This document shows, piece by piece, positions 35,070-43,355 of a stretch of 64,000 bases of DNA. Under the pieces are notes generated by a model that saw only the letters and a program-made list of their open reading frames with translations, did not search any database and was not told where the DNA came from. Origin of the DNA: Maritalea myrionectae DSM 19524 (lineage in GTDB: Bacteria > Pseudomonadota > Alphaproteobacteria > Rhizobiales > Devosiaceae). The translations under genes were made by a program, and so were the position numbers. Location of the stretch: NCBI RefSeq assembly GCF_000423365.1, contig NZ_AUHV01000002.1, positions 853,270-917,269 on the forward strand, given 5' to 3'. Within the stretch, counting starts at the first letter, position 1. Each line of letters starts with the position of its first letter.

Positions 35070-35948
35070 CTAGAGCGCAAATTCTTTTTGTGCCAGCCAA
35101 TAGGCCCCATCAAGCGCGGTGCCTTTGGCAGCATGGCAAATCGCCTGATAGGCCGCTGGCATAAGTTTTTGATAAGTTGGACCGAGCCCACCCAAAAAGC
35201 ATAAATGTTGCCCCGGCACGTCAGCAGCAGCGCCGATCGTTTCGCACAGCATGGCGACAGCGCGGTCAAAAATTTCAACCGCAACTTTATCCTGTTTTTC
35301 ATAAGCTGCGACCAGGAGCGGAGCGAGTTTGGCAAAATCTGCAGCGTGAGCGTCGCGGGCAAAAGGCACCATCGCTTTGGGCGTTCCCTCGAACCGGTCC
35401 AACATTTGAGCGGTTAGCTCACTTCTGGGTCCCACATCATCATAGGCGTGGATCGTCGCCCGCAGCATTTCACGCCCCAACCACGCGCCACCACACTCGT
35501 CACCCAGGATAAATCCCCAGCCGCCAACCCGGCGCACCTGGCCTTGATTGCGCCAGACGAAAAATGAGCCGGTGCCCAACATCGCCACCAACCCATCCTG
35601 CTCGGTGCCCAATGCGGCGGCCAAAGTCACATCTACGTCTGTGGCCAGCTGCATTTTTTTAAAGCCGAATGAATTGATGAGGTCTTGTCGTTTGGTGCTG
35701 GCCCCTGCCCCGGCTAACGCCACATAGGCATAGTCCTGCGACCAGCAGGATGTCGGCCGGCCCGCCTGTTGATATACTGACTGGGCCAAAGCATGAAGGT
35801 TGGCCGATGCGGCCGCAAAGTCTGTGCTTAAATTGGCTGGCCCACCATTGCCCGTGGCCAACACGTCACCGTCGATAGTGCAAAGCCGCGCCCGTGCGCC
35901 GCTGCCGCCCCCATCGATCAACAGCAAACAAGATTGAATATTGTTCAT
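35070..35948 (-). CDS. BadF/BadG/BcrA/BcrD-type amino-sugar kinase (MurK/NagK-like)
   Basis: 292 residues. ASKHA fold: phosphate-1 loop LLIDGGGSGARARLC near the start, AMLGTGSFFVWR and the diagnostic GGWGFILGDECGGAWLGR in the middle, FLGGLGPTYQ near the end. In this family MurK of Clostridium phosphorylates N-acetylmuramate and N-acetylglucosamine, and others phosphorylate GlcNAc. It starts 6 bases after murQ, which needs MurNAc-6-phosphate, so a MurNAc/GlcNAc kinase role fits well. Activity towards either sugar is inference. Confidence 0.85.
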   Translation of the reverse strand: MNNIQSCLLLIDGGGSGARARLCTIDGDVLATGNGGPANLSTDFAAASANLHALAQSVYQQAGRPTSCWSQDYAYVALAGAGASTKRQDLINSFGFKKMQLATDVDVTLAAALGTEQDGLVAMLGTGSFFVWRNQGQVRRVGGWGFILGDECGGAWLGREMLRATIHAYDDVGPRSELTAQMLDRFEGTPKAMVPFARDAHAADFAKLAPLLVAAYEKQDKVAVEIFDRAVAMLCETIGAAADVPGQHLCFLGGLGPTYQKLMPAAYQAICHAAKGTALDGAYWLAQKEFAL

Positions 35949-35954
35949 GCCGCT

Positions 35955-36905
35955 TTATTTTGCCTTTGCCAACGCCTGACGTAAATGTCCACCTGCTTGG
36001 TCGATTTTTGCACGCGCCGCAGCCGCATCCAAGCCAGTTTTGCAGATCAATATCGCCACTTTAACGTCCCAATTGGCCGCCACCAAGGCGCGCAAGGCAA
36101 CTTCTTTGTCTGCCTCGGTCAATTCACGCACAAGATTCAGCGCACGCGCGCGCAATTTCTCATTGGTGACATTGAGATCAACCATGCGGTTTTGGTAGCA
36201 TTTGCCATAACGCACCATCGCCCCAGTGGAAATCATATTGAGCACCATTTTTTGCGCGGTACCAGATTTTAGGCGTGTTGATCCCGCCAGAATTTCCGGG
36301 CCAACTTCTGGCGTGATGGCGATGTCGGCTTGCTGATCCAAAGCACTGCCTGTATTGCACGAGACACCAACAGTGACCGCACCGCGCTTTTTCGCCTCGT
36401 CCAGTGCCGCCAACACATAAGGCGTGCGGCCAGAAACGGCGAGGCCAATCACAAGGTCATGTTCGCCGACTTTGGCCGCATCAAGGTCTAGTGCCCCTTG
36501 CTCTCGGTCATCTTCGATGCCTTCCTGGGCCTCGAAAATCGCGGCTTCCCCGCCTGCAATAATCGCATGAAACATGCTCGGGGATGCCGAAAATGTGGGG
36601 GGAATTTCTGATGCATCCAAAACGCCGAGGCGGCCACTGGTGCCTGCGCCGACATAAATGATGCGCCCTCCAGATATGAGGGCATGGTGCGCTGCATCAA
36701 TAGCTGCGGCGATAGGTTCAAGCACCTTTTCGACCGCCGTTGCAACAGTTTGGTCTTCGCTGTTCATCACTTTCGCGATATCCAGCGCAGACATTTGATC
36801 AAGCCGTTCAGACCGGGCATTATTGCCTTCTGACGCCAACCCCTCAAGAGTAGACGATAGAAGCAATAGATTATCTTCGGCGGTTTTGTTATGGTCAGCA
36901 GTCAT
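35955..36905 (-). CDS. murQ: N-acetylmuramic acid 6-phosphate etherase
   Basis: 316 residues, normal MurQ length. SIS-domain motifs YVGAGTSGRLGVLDASEIPP (residues ~90-109) and STRLKSGTAQKMVLNMIST are diagnostic, with the catalytic Glu in the DASE segment. The enzyme cleaves the lactyl ether of MurNAc-6-phosphate to GlcNAc-6-phosphate and lactate, in the cytoplasm. A promoter reads TTGACG-17-CATAAT with the expected transcript start at the ATG itself, so the message may be leaderless. Two copies of the 15-bp palindrome at 36909 and 36940 overlap this promoter. Confidence 0.95.
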   Translation of the reverse strand: MTADHNKTAEDNLLLLSSTLEGLASEGNNARSERLDQMSALDIAKVMNSEDQTVATAVEKVLEPIAAAIDAAHHALISGGRIIYVGAGTSGRLGVLDASEIPPTFSASPSMFHAIIAGGEAAIFEAQEGIEDDREQGALDLDAAKVGEHDLVIGLAVSGRTPYVLAALDEAKKRGAVTVGVSCNTGSALDQQADIAITPEVGPEILAGSTRLKSGTAQKMVLNMISTGAMVRYGKCYQNRMVDLNVTNEKLRARALNLVRELTEADKEVALRALVAANWDVKVAILICKTGLDAAAARAKIDQAGGHLRQALAKAK

Positions 36906-36908
36906 ATT

Positions 36909-36954
36909 GGAATTATGTATTCCTATAAAATTTACGTCAAGAATTTATTATTCT
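36909..36954 (-). promoter_or_regulatory. murQ promoter with two copies of an RGAAT-N5-ATTCY palindrome
   Basis: Minus-strand -35 TTGACG (36940-36935) and -10 CATAAT (36917-36912) are 17 bases apart. Two palindromes, GGAAT-TATGT-ATTCC (36909-36923) and AGAAT-TTATT-ATTCT (36940-36954), have perfect 5-base arms and centres 31 bases apart, about three helical turns. One covers the -10, the other touches the -35. They lie between murQ and the divergent RpiR-type regulator and are the likely binding sites of that protein. Confidence 0.7.
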
Positions 36955-37011
36955 TTGCCGTTCTTTTTGCACGCTTCGGTTAAAACATCAAGAAACGAAA
37001 GCACGTCGCAT

Positions 37012-37863
37012 ATGCAGAATGCCCAAAATCTGATCTCTCATCTAAATGCCATTGTTGAGGATTTATCGCAAAATGAACAGCGAATCGCCCATTGGATTTT
37101 GAACGAGCCGTCAAAGGTCACCACCATGACCTCGCAAGATTTGGCGCAGCAGTGCGGTGTGAGCCAGTCCAGCATTATTAAATTTTGCAAAAAAGTCGGC
37201 CTATCTGGATTTCCAGCGCTTAAGATTGCTTTGAGCGCGGACGTCGCACGCGCCCAAGATGCGGAACAGATTCACGGCGATATTTTTAGCGACGACCCGC
37301 TGAGCGAGGTGGCGCAAAAAATGTACAACAGTAAAGTTGCAGCACTATCAGAGACGCTAAGGGGCAATTCGAGCGAACAATTGGCGCAAGCTGTGGATAA
37401 GCTTGTTGAGGCAAATCGAATTATCATTCTCGGTGTTGGTGGCTCCGCACTTGTCGCGGCCGACTTCGCCTCGAAATTGACCAAACTGGGCAAAGCTGTC
37501 GTGCAAGGCAATGATGCGCATGTGCATTTGGCCAATTTGGCACGCTTTGATGAAAATGATTTGCTGTTCCTTATCTCTTACTCTGGTAAAACCAAGGAGA
37601 TCTTGGTGGCGGCAGAATATGCTCGGCAACATGGTATTCCCACGCTCTATCTGGTTGGTCCCGGCACGAATATAGAACCCATGGCCCATGAACTGCGCTT
37701 GCGTTGCCTGGCCAGTGAAAACCTTGTCCGCTCCTCTTCCATCGCGACGCGCACGGCGCAATTGGCAATCACAGACCTCCTTTTCATTCTGCATGCCCAA
37801 CGGGCAGAGGACATGCCCAGCAAGATACAAGACAGCCAGGCCCTGGTTAATCGAATTAAATAA
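37012..37863 (+). CDS. RpiR/MurR-type transcriptional regulator with SIS domain
   Basis: 283 residues from ATG 37012; the frame is open further upstream but overlaps murQ and the control region. N-terminal RpiR helix-turn-helix (about 35-65; MTSQDLAQQCGVSQSSIIKF) and a C-terminal SIS sugar-phosphate domain (IIILGVGGSALVAADFAS, LISYSGKTKEILVAAEYAR). Divergent from murQ exactly as MurR is in E. coli, whose ligand is MurNAc-6-phosphate. Palindromes matching one consensus precede both murQ and the sugar ABC operon. Confidence 0.9.
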   Translation: MQNAQNLISHLNAIVEDLSQNEQRIAHWILNEPSKVTTMTSQDLAQQCGVSQSSIIKFCKKVGLSGFPALKIALSADVARAQDAEQIHGDIFSDDPLSEVAQKMYNSKVAALSETLRGNSSEQLAQAVDKLVEANRIIILGVGGSALVAADFASKLTKLGKAVVQGNDAHVHLANLARFDENDLLFLISYSGKTKEILVAAEYARQHGIPTLYLVGPGTNIEPMAHELRLRCLASENLVRSSSIATRTAQLAITDLLFILHAQRAEDMPSKIQDSQALVNRIK

Positions 37864-37897
37864 TCTTTCCCAACAGCCCGTCAGTGATTTTTTATTA

Positions 37898-37928
37898 TTG
37901 ACATAATGAAATAAGAATTTAATATTCC
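37898..37928 (+). promoter_or_regulatory. Promoter and third palindrome upstream of the sugar ABC operon
   Basis: A perfect -35 TTGACA (37898-37903) is followed after 16 bases by TAATAT (37920-37925). The palindrome AGAAT-TTAAT-ATTCC (37914-37928) covers the -10 and matches the two sites at murQ. A weaker half copy GGAAT-AAAAA-ATCAC is at 37976-37990. The start of the binding-protein gene is 38086, so the leader is about 155 bases; nothing else was recognised in it. Confidence 0.65.
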
Positions 37929-38085
37929 TAACAAGAAGAATGGGACGTAAAGCTGGGCGTTCAGCGCGGGCGATTGGAATAAAAAATCACTTCGCCAGGT
38001 TTAACCCTACTTTTCGACCATTCTCTTCACCCCAACTCTTGGCACCCCTAAACGCCAGTTTTCACTTTGAGGGAGGAAACCAAAA

Positions 38086-39309
38086 ATGAAATCAATTCGT
38101 AAAATCGCCAGCATGGCGGTACTCGGTGTGGCGACATTCGCCTATGCCGGTACAGCACTGGCCCAAACAGAACTCGACTTCTGGTCTTGGAGACAAGAAG
38201 ACGTAAAAGCTTACAATGAAATCATTGCAGCTTTCGAAGAGCAGAACCCTGACATTAAAGTCACGTTCACTGCGCATGAAGCCACAAGCTACAACACCAT
38301 CTTGACCACTGCGCTGGCTGGTGGTGCGGGCCCAGACATTATGCACACCCGCTCATATGGGTCGCTGGAAGCGATTGCCGCGCCTGGTTATTTGGAGCCA
38401 TTGGATGGCCAGATCGATTTGTCTGCTCTAAGTGCAGATGAGCTTTTGGGCACCACTTTGCGGGCCGATGGCCATGTTTATGCGGTGCCTTTCGCGTCGC
38501 AAACCATCGTTGTTTTCTACAATAAAGATTTGTTTGAAGAGCACGATGTTGCTTTGCCTGAAACTTGGGACGAGTTTTTGGCCGCATCACAAAAGTTTAA
38601 AGATGCTGGCGTGATCCCATTGGCCAACGGCCTTGCAGATGCATGGACCATGGAAATTATGTCTGGTGCATTTTTGCCGAACTTTTATGGCAAAGATTTC
38701 TTTGGCGAAGTCACATCAGGTGCGACGGACTTTGAAGACGAGCGTTTTGTAAACGCTTTGGAAAAGTTCTCAACGCTGAAAGAATTCATGCCGCAAGGTT
38801 ATGAAGGCGTTGACTACGCAACCATGAAGCAATTGTTCAATGTTGGCCAAGCTGCGATGTTTGTGGGTGGCTCATTTGACATCCCAACCTTTGTAAATGC
38901 TGGCGTGAACTTTGACATTATGCCTGGCCCTGCTGCTGAAGCAGGTGGCCCGCGCATGGTCGCCACATGGCTCGATGGCGGTTATGGCGTGAATGCCGCT
39001 TCTGAAAACAAAGAAGCTGCGCTGAAATTCATCCAGTTCACCGCAACACAGCCTTTCGCGCAAATGTTGACCGACAAATTGGCCAACGTGCCTGCGGTTG
39101 ATGGTGCCGAAATTTCTGATCCAATGTTGGCGAAAGTTTCCGCCATGCATGAAGAGGCAACGCCTTACATCATGTTGGTTGCATTCCGCTTCAACACACC
39201 AACGGGTTCAACGCTGCTGCAAAACGGCTTGCAAGAATTGTTCACAGGCAAAAAGTCTGCTGAAGAAGTTGCTGCTGACATCAGCGAAGGCATCAAAAGC
39301 GCCGAATAA
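38086..39309 (+). CDS. CUT1-type sugar ABC transporter substrate-binding protein
   Basis: 407 residues. Signal peptide of about 26 residues ending ALA-QTEL; strong site gggagga upstream of the ATG. The mature part has the family-1 solute-binding pattern: DFWSWRQEDVKAYNEIIAAF, GAGPDIMHTRSYGS, YNKDLFEEHDVALPETWDEF. It captures an oligosaccharide or amino sugar in the periplasm for the permease pair encoded at 40510-42314. Shared palindromes with murQ suggest MurNAc or a muropeptide-derived sugar; the ligand is inference. Confidence 0.92.
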   Translation: MKSIRKIASMAVLGVATFAYAGTALAQTELDFWSWRQEDVKAYNEIIAAFEEQNPDIKVTFTAHEATSYNTILTTALAGGAGPDIMHTRSYGSLEAIAAPGYLEPLDGQIDLSALSADELLGTTLRADGHVYAVPFASQTIVVFYNKDLFEEHDVALPETWDEFLAASQKFKDAGVIPLANGLADAWTMEIMSGAFLPNFYGKDFFGEVTSGATDFEDERFVNALEKFSTLKEFMPQGYEGVDYATMKQLFNVGQAAMFVGGSFDIPTFVNAGVNFDIMPGPAAEAGGPRMVATWLDGGYGVNAASENKEAALKFIQFTATQPFAQMLTDKLANVPAVDGAEISDPMLAKVSAMHEEATPYIMLVAFRFNTPTGSTLLQNGLQELFTGKKSAEEVAADISEGIKSAE

Positions 39310-39324
39310 GGCGACATAAACACG

Positions 39325-39350
39325 ACCGAAGGGGATATGTCCCCTTCGGT
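39325..39350 (+). terminator. Strong intercistronic hairpin after the binding-protein gene
   Basis: A perfect 11-base stem, ACCGAAGGGGA (39325-39335) and TCCCCTTCGGT (39340-39350), closes a 4-base loop and is followed only by ATTT. It lies between the binding-protein and ATPase genes, where such hairpins raise the amount of binding-protein message over the rest of the operon by partial termination or 3'-end protection. Confidence 0.75.
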
Positions 39351-39413
39351 ATTTGGCCTAGGCTTTGAGAGCGGCCACACCTCATTCCATTCAAGATTTA
39401 GGGCAACAGAAAC

Positions 39414-40505
39414 ATGGCAACAATTGAATTGCGCGACGTGACCAAAGACTTTGGCGGTGTACAAGTTATTCATGGCGCGAACCTGTCGGTTCAGGACAAT
39501 GAGTTTGTCGTTTTTGTTGGTCCCTCTGGCTGCGGCAAGTCAACATTGCTGCGCCTTCTTTCCGGGCTGGAGGAGCTTAGCTCCGGCGAAATTTATATTG
39601 ATGGCGAACGCATTGACCACTTGCCCCCTGCACGGCGCGGCTTGGCGATGGTGTTCCAATCCTACGCGCTTTATCCGCACATGAATGTGCTTCAAAACAT
39701 GTCCTATGCGCTCAAAGTTGCGAAAAAGAGCAAGCAAGAAATTGAAGAAAAGGTGCATGCTGCGGCGGAGATCTTGCAGCTCACTGAGTTACTGGACCGT
39801 AAGCCCAAGGCGCTTTCCGGCGGCCAGCGACAAAGGGTTGCGATCGGCCGCGCGATTGTGCGTGATCCAAGCGTATTTTTGTTTGATGAGCCTTTATCAA
39901 ACCTTGATGCGAAATTGCGGGTGCAAATGCGCCTTGAGCTGACGAACCTACACAAGCAATTGCAGTCGACCATGATTTATGTGACCCACGATCAGGTGGA
40001 AGCCATGACCATGGCCGACAAAATTGTGGTGATGCGCGCGGGCAATATTGAGCAAGTTGGCCCTCCGCTGGAACTGTTTAACAAGCCAGCCAACAAGTTT
40101 GTCGCGGGCTTTATCGGATCGCCTGCCATGAACTTCTTCCATGGGCAGGTGGTTGGCGTGAACAACGCCACCTATGAAGTGAAGCTGGAAAATGGTGCGC
40201 AATTTACCTTCACTGCCCAAAACAGCAATTTGGCAGAAGGCGATGAGGTCGATCTCGGCGTGCGGCCCGAAGATTTACAACCCGGCACAGGCGGCCATGG
40301 CACAATGGCCGGCACCGCGACAGCGGTTGAGCGACTGGGCGCACAGACTTACGTTTATTTGCGCTCGCCCATCGAGGAAAGCATGATCATCCACCACGCA
40401 GGCGATCTGGACGTGCAGTCAGGCGAACAGATTGATGTGAGCTTTGACTTGAAGAGCTGCCATCTGTTTGGCCCGGACGAGCAACGCATCGAGTTTGAGG
40501 GGTAA
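39414..40505 (+). CDS. Sugar ABC transporter ATP-binding protein (MalK/UgpC type)
   Basis: 363 residues. Walker A GPSGCGKSTLL (residues 36-46), Q-loop MVFQSYALYPH, signature LSGGQRQR, Walker B VFLFDEPLSNLD and switch His in VTHDQVEA, followed by the OB-fold regulatory domain typical of CUT1 ATPases (GVRPEDLQ). It energises the two permeases downstream. Ends 4 bases before the first permease. Confidence 0.96.
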   Translation: MATIELRDVTKDFGGVQVIHGANLSVQDNEFVVFVGPSGCGKSTLLRLLSGLEELSSGEIYIDGERIDHLPPARRGLAMVFQSYALYPHMNVLQNMSYALKVAKKSKQEIEEKVHAAAEILQLTELLDRKPKALSGGQRQRVAIGRAIVRDPSVFLFDEPLSNLDAKLRVQMRLELTNLHKQLQSTMIYVTHDQVEAMTMADKIVVMRAGNIEQVGPPLELFNKPANKFVAGFIGSPAMNFFHGQVVGVNNATYEVKLENGAQFTFTAQNSNLAEGDEVDLGVRPEDLQPGTGGHGTMAGTATAVERLGAQTYVYLRSPIEESMIIHHAGDLDVQSGEQIDVSFDLKSCHLFGPDEQRIEFEG

Positions 40506-40509
40506 AGGG

Positions 40510-41475
40510 ATGGCACAACTTACCAAATCTATCAAAACCCCGTTTGACAATGCGGTGGTGCGACGCCGCCAGATGCGCAAGCTCTGGCTGGCGTTTTTGC
40601 TGTTCCCCGCCATGGCGATTTTGCTGACCTTCGTGTTCCTGCCGATGGCCTCGGCCATTTGGTATTCGGTTTACGAATGGGACGGGCTGGTGCGCGGGGA
40701 ATTTATCGGCTTGGGCAATTTCCAAGAGGTTTTGTTCGACCCGCGCAACAACAAATTTTTGATCAATGCGTTTTTCAACAATGTGAAAGTGTTTATCGCC
40801 CTCATGGTGTTTCAAAACGGGTTGGCACTCATTCTCGCGCTATTCCTGGCGCGTGAGCCTAAGGGCTACCGCTTTTATCAAATTGCGTTCTTTTTGCCGG
40901 TGATCCTGTCGACGGTGATTATTGGCTTCCAGTGGAAATTGTTCCTCAACCCCATCTTTGGCTTGGTGAACACTTTGCTGCGCAATGTGGGGTTGGGCGA
41001 CTGGGCTGTGCCGTGGTTGGGCCTGCCTGAAACGGCATTGGGCGCGATGATTTTGGTAAATGCTTGGCACTGGGTGGGGTTCCCAACCCTAGTGTTTCTT
41101 GCTGCCATCCACCGCATTCCAAAGGATTTGATTGAGGCGGCGCGGCTTGATGGCGCCAGCGAATGGATGATTGCCCGCGACATCATTTGGCCGTTGATGG
41201 CCCCTGCGGTCACCATCATTGTGGTGTTGACCTTTATTGGCTCGTTCAACTGGTTTGAAATTCCCTATATTATGGGTGGTCTTGAAGGCTCGCCTTCCTA
41301 TTCCACCGACATGTTGGGCCTTCTGTTCTATCGTACAGCCTTTGGTTCTGTGAGCGCGGGCAATTCAGATTTCGGCACAGGTTCCGCCCTTGCTGTACTG
41401 ATCTTTATCTTCATTTTCACCTTCTCGACGATCGCCACGCGCTATCTCACCAGCCGCGAAGTGGAGCTGAGCTAA
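40510..41475 (+). CDS. Sugar ABC transporter permease (MalF type)
   Basis: 321 residues from ATG 40510, with gagggg seven bases upstream; an earlier in-frame ATG lies inside the ATPase gene. Six hydrophobic segments and the EAA loop EAARLDGASEWMIARDIIWP. It forms the channel with the next gene product, with which it overlaps by one base (TAATG). Confidence 0.94.
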   Translation: MAQLTKSIKTPFDNAVVRRRQMRKLWLAFLLFPAMAILLTFVFLPMASAIWYSVYEWDGLVRGEFIGLGNFQEVLFDPRNNKFLINAFFNNVKVFIALMVFQNGLALILALFLAREPKGYRFYQIAFFLPVILSTVIIGFQWKLFLNPIFGLVNTLLRNVGLGDWAVPWLGLPETALGAMILVNAWHWVGFPTLVFLAAIHRIPKDLIEAARLDGASEWMIARDIIWPLMAPAVTIIVVLTFIGSFNWFEIPYIMGGLEGSPSYSTDMLGLLFYRTAFGSVSAGNSDFGTGSALAVLIFIFIFTFSTIATRYLTSREVELS

Positions 41476-42314
41476 TGGCCAATGTAATTAAAAAACCCGG
41501 TGATCTCGGCAGCTGGTTGATGCATATTTTTCTCGGTGCAAATGCCGTTATTATGCTCTATCCGATCCTGATGATGGCCCTGTCGTCTTTCAAGACGAAC
41601 AAGGAGATTTTCACGTCGCCATTCAGCCTGCCGCGAAGCTTTAGTCTCGACAATTTTGCGGTGATCTGGTCGCAAACCAATGTGCCACGCTATTTTATCA
41701 ACTCCACCATTGTAACCGGCTTGTCGGTTTTGGTGTTGCTGGTGGTGGGCACCATGGCTGCCTATGCATTGTCGCGTTATAAGTTCAAAGGCAATATCAT
41801 GATTTCGCTGTTCTTTTTGAGCGGTCTTATGCTGCCTTTGCGCTTGGCGATTATCCCGCTGTTTATTCAGCTTAAAGCCCTTGGATTGGTGGACAATCTT
41901 TTGGGTCTGATTTGCATTTACACGGCCATGTCTTTGCCCGCCACCGTGTTTATCATGACGGGCTTTTTACGCTCGTTGCCTTCTGAATTGGAGGATAGTG
42001 CACGCATGGACGGGGCCAGCGAGTTCCGCATTATGGTGGAAATCATGGTGCCCCTGATCACCCCTGCGATGGTGATTGCGGGCATTTATAATGCGGTGCC
42101 GATTTGGAATGATTTCTTCTTCCCGTTGATCTTTATCCAGTCACCCGAATGGAAAACATTGGCGCAAGGGTTGACCGCATTCTTCGGCGAATATTCGGTC
42201 AATTATGGCGTGCTTTATGCCGGACTGACGCTTGCCGCCCTGCCGATCATGTTGGTGTTTATTGTGCAGTCTCGTCGCTTCATTGCAGGCATGACGGCCG
42301 GGGCCATCAAGTAG
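41475..42314 (+). CDS. Sugar ABC transporter permease (MalG type)
   Basis: 279 residues with six hydrophobic segments, the MalG-type N-terminus (IMLYPILMMALSSFKTNKEI) and the EAA loop ELEDSARMDGASEFRIMVEI. Second half of the inner-membrane channel. Starts on the stop of the first permease and ends 6 bases before the serine hydrolase gene, keeping the operon tight. Confidence 0.94.
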   Translation: MANVIKKPGDLGSWLMHIFLGANAVIMLYPILMMALSSFKTNKEIFTSPFSLPRSFSLDNFAVIWSQTNVPRYFINSTIVTGLSVLVLLVVGTMAAYALSRYKFKGNIMISLFFLSGLMLPLRLAIIPLFIQLKALGLVDNLLGLICIYTAMSLPATVFIMTGFLRSLPSELEDSARMDGASEFRIMVEIMVPLITPAMVIAGIYNAVPIWNDFFFPLIFIQSPEWKTLAQGLTAFFGEYSVNYGVLYAGLTLAALPIMLVFIVQSRRFIAGMTAGAIK

Positions 42315-42320
42315 GACAAC

Positions 42321-43355
42321 ATGGCCACGATTGAAGATTTGGTGCAGCGCCACATCGCTAAGGGCACATTTCCCTGCGCGGAGATATTGGTGGCAACTGG
42401 GGACAAAGTACGCTTTCATCAAGCCTTCGGTTTTATGGAGGGGAGCGATATTGCCCCGTTGAAGAAAGGCGCAATGTTTGATCTTGCGTCGCTCACCAAA
42501 CCATTGGCCACGGCCAATCTGCTGGTGCAATTGGTGCGGGAAGGTCGTATCGGATTAGACGACCCTGTCAGCGATTATCTGCCCGAATTTATCGCCGGGC
42601 GGCACACTTCCATCAGCGTACGCCAACTGGCCTTGCACCAAGCCGGCTTGCCCGCAGAGGCCCCTTTGGCCAAACAGGCAGACAGTGCTGACGCCGCATG
42701 GCAATTGATCTATCGAATGCCCCTCGCCTATGCGCCGGGCAAAAAGGTGATTTATTCTTGCCTTGGCTATTTGTTGCTGGGGCGGATTATTGAGCAGGTG
42801 CTCGATATGTCGCTTGATGAAGCCTTTGCCGCGCGTATTGCTGGGCCACAAAAGCTACAACACACCTTCTTCAGTCCTTTGGAAGCCGCGCCGCATTTGC
42901 CCGAAATTGTGCCAAGTGTGCCTGCCATTCGGTCCAGCGGATTTATCCGCGGTGTCGTGAATGACAGCACCGCTCGCCGATTGGGCGGCAAGGTGGGCAA
43001 TGCGGGCCTCTTTTCAACTGCGCCAGACGTACAGAAAATGACGTGCGCACTACTAGATGCAGCAGATCCGTTGATTTTTGAAAACGGCAACGGTCCAGGT
43101 CTTACCCCACGCACAATCGGCTTTGAATTTAATGATCCCGACATTTTGGGCTGCAGTTGTGGCGATCAGTTTTTTCCCGGCGCTGTCGGCCATACCGGAT
43201 TTACCGGAACGTCTTTGTGGATGGAGCCGCATTCCAAACTGATTGTGATCGCGCTCACAAACAGGGTCTATCTGTCGTACCGCGATACAATTGAGGCGAT
43301 GCGCACATTCCGTGCTGAATTACATGCCACCGCTAAAAAAGTTTATGGCGTATAG
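42321..43355 (+). CDS. Cytoplasmic serine beta-lactamase-fold hydrolase (AmiE/YbbE-like candidate)
   Basis: 344 residues with no signal peptide. Serine acyl-enzyme motifs: SLTK (Ser57, Lys60), Tyr145 in YSCLG in place of YxN, and HTG (291-293) in place of KTG. The stretch LGGKVGNAGLFSTA belongs to the beta-lactamase-related group that includes B. subtilis YbbE, described as a muramoyl-L-alanine amidase in the murQ-nagZ cluster. As last gene of the sugar ABC operon, removal of a peptide or other acyl part from an imported muropeptide is plausible. An esterase or other amidase is possible. Its 3' end overlaps the convergent transporter gene by 36 bases. Confidence 0.8.
   Translation: MATIEDLVQRHIAKGTFPCAEILVATGDKVRFHQAFGFMEGSDIAPLKKGAMFDLASLTKPLATANLLVQLVREGRIGLDDPVSDYLPEFIAGRHTSISVRQLALHQAGLPAEAPLAKQADSADAAWQLIYRMPLAYAPGKKVIYSCLGYLLLGRIIEQVLDMSLDEAFAARIAGPQKLQHTFFSPLEAAPHLPEIVPSVPAIRSSGFIRGVVNDSTARRLGGKVGNAGLFSTAPDVQKMTCALLDAADPLIFENGNGPGLTPRTIGFEFNDPDILGCSCGDQFFPGAVGHTGFTGTSLWMEPHSKLIVIALTNRVYLSYRDTIEAMRTFRAELHATAKKVYGV

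Noticed and set aside
36823-37011. N-terminal extension of the RpiR-type gene
   Set aside because: It overlaps murQ and runs through the divergent promoter/operator region; the HTH domain is complete from ATG 37012.
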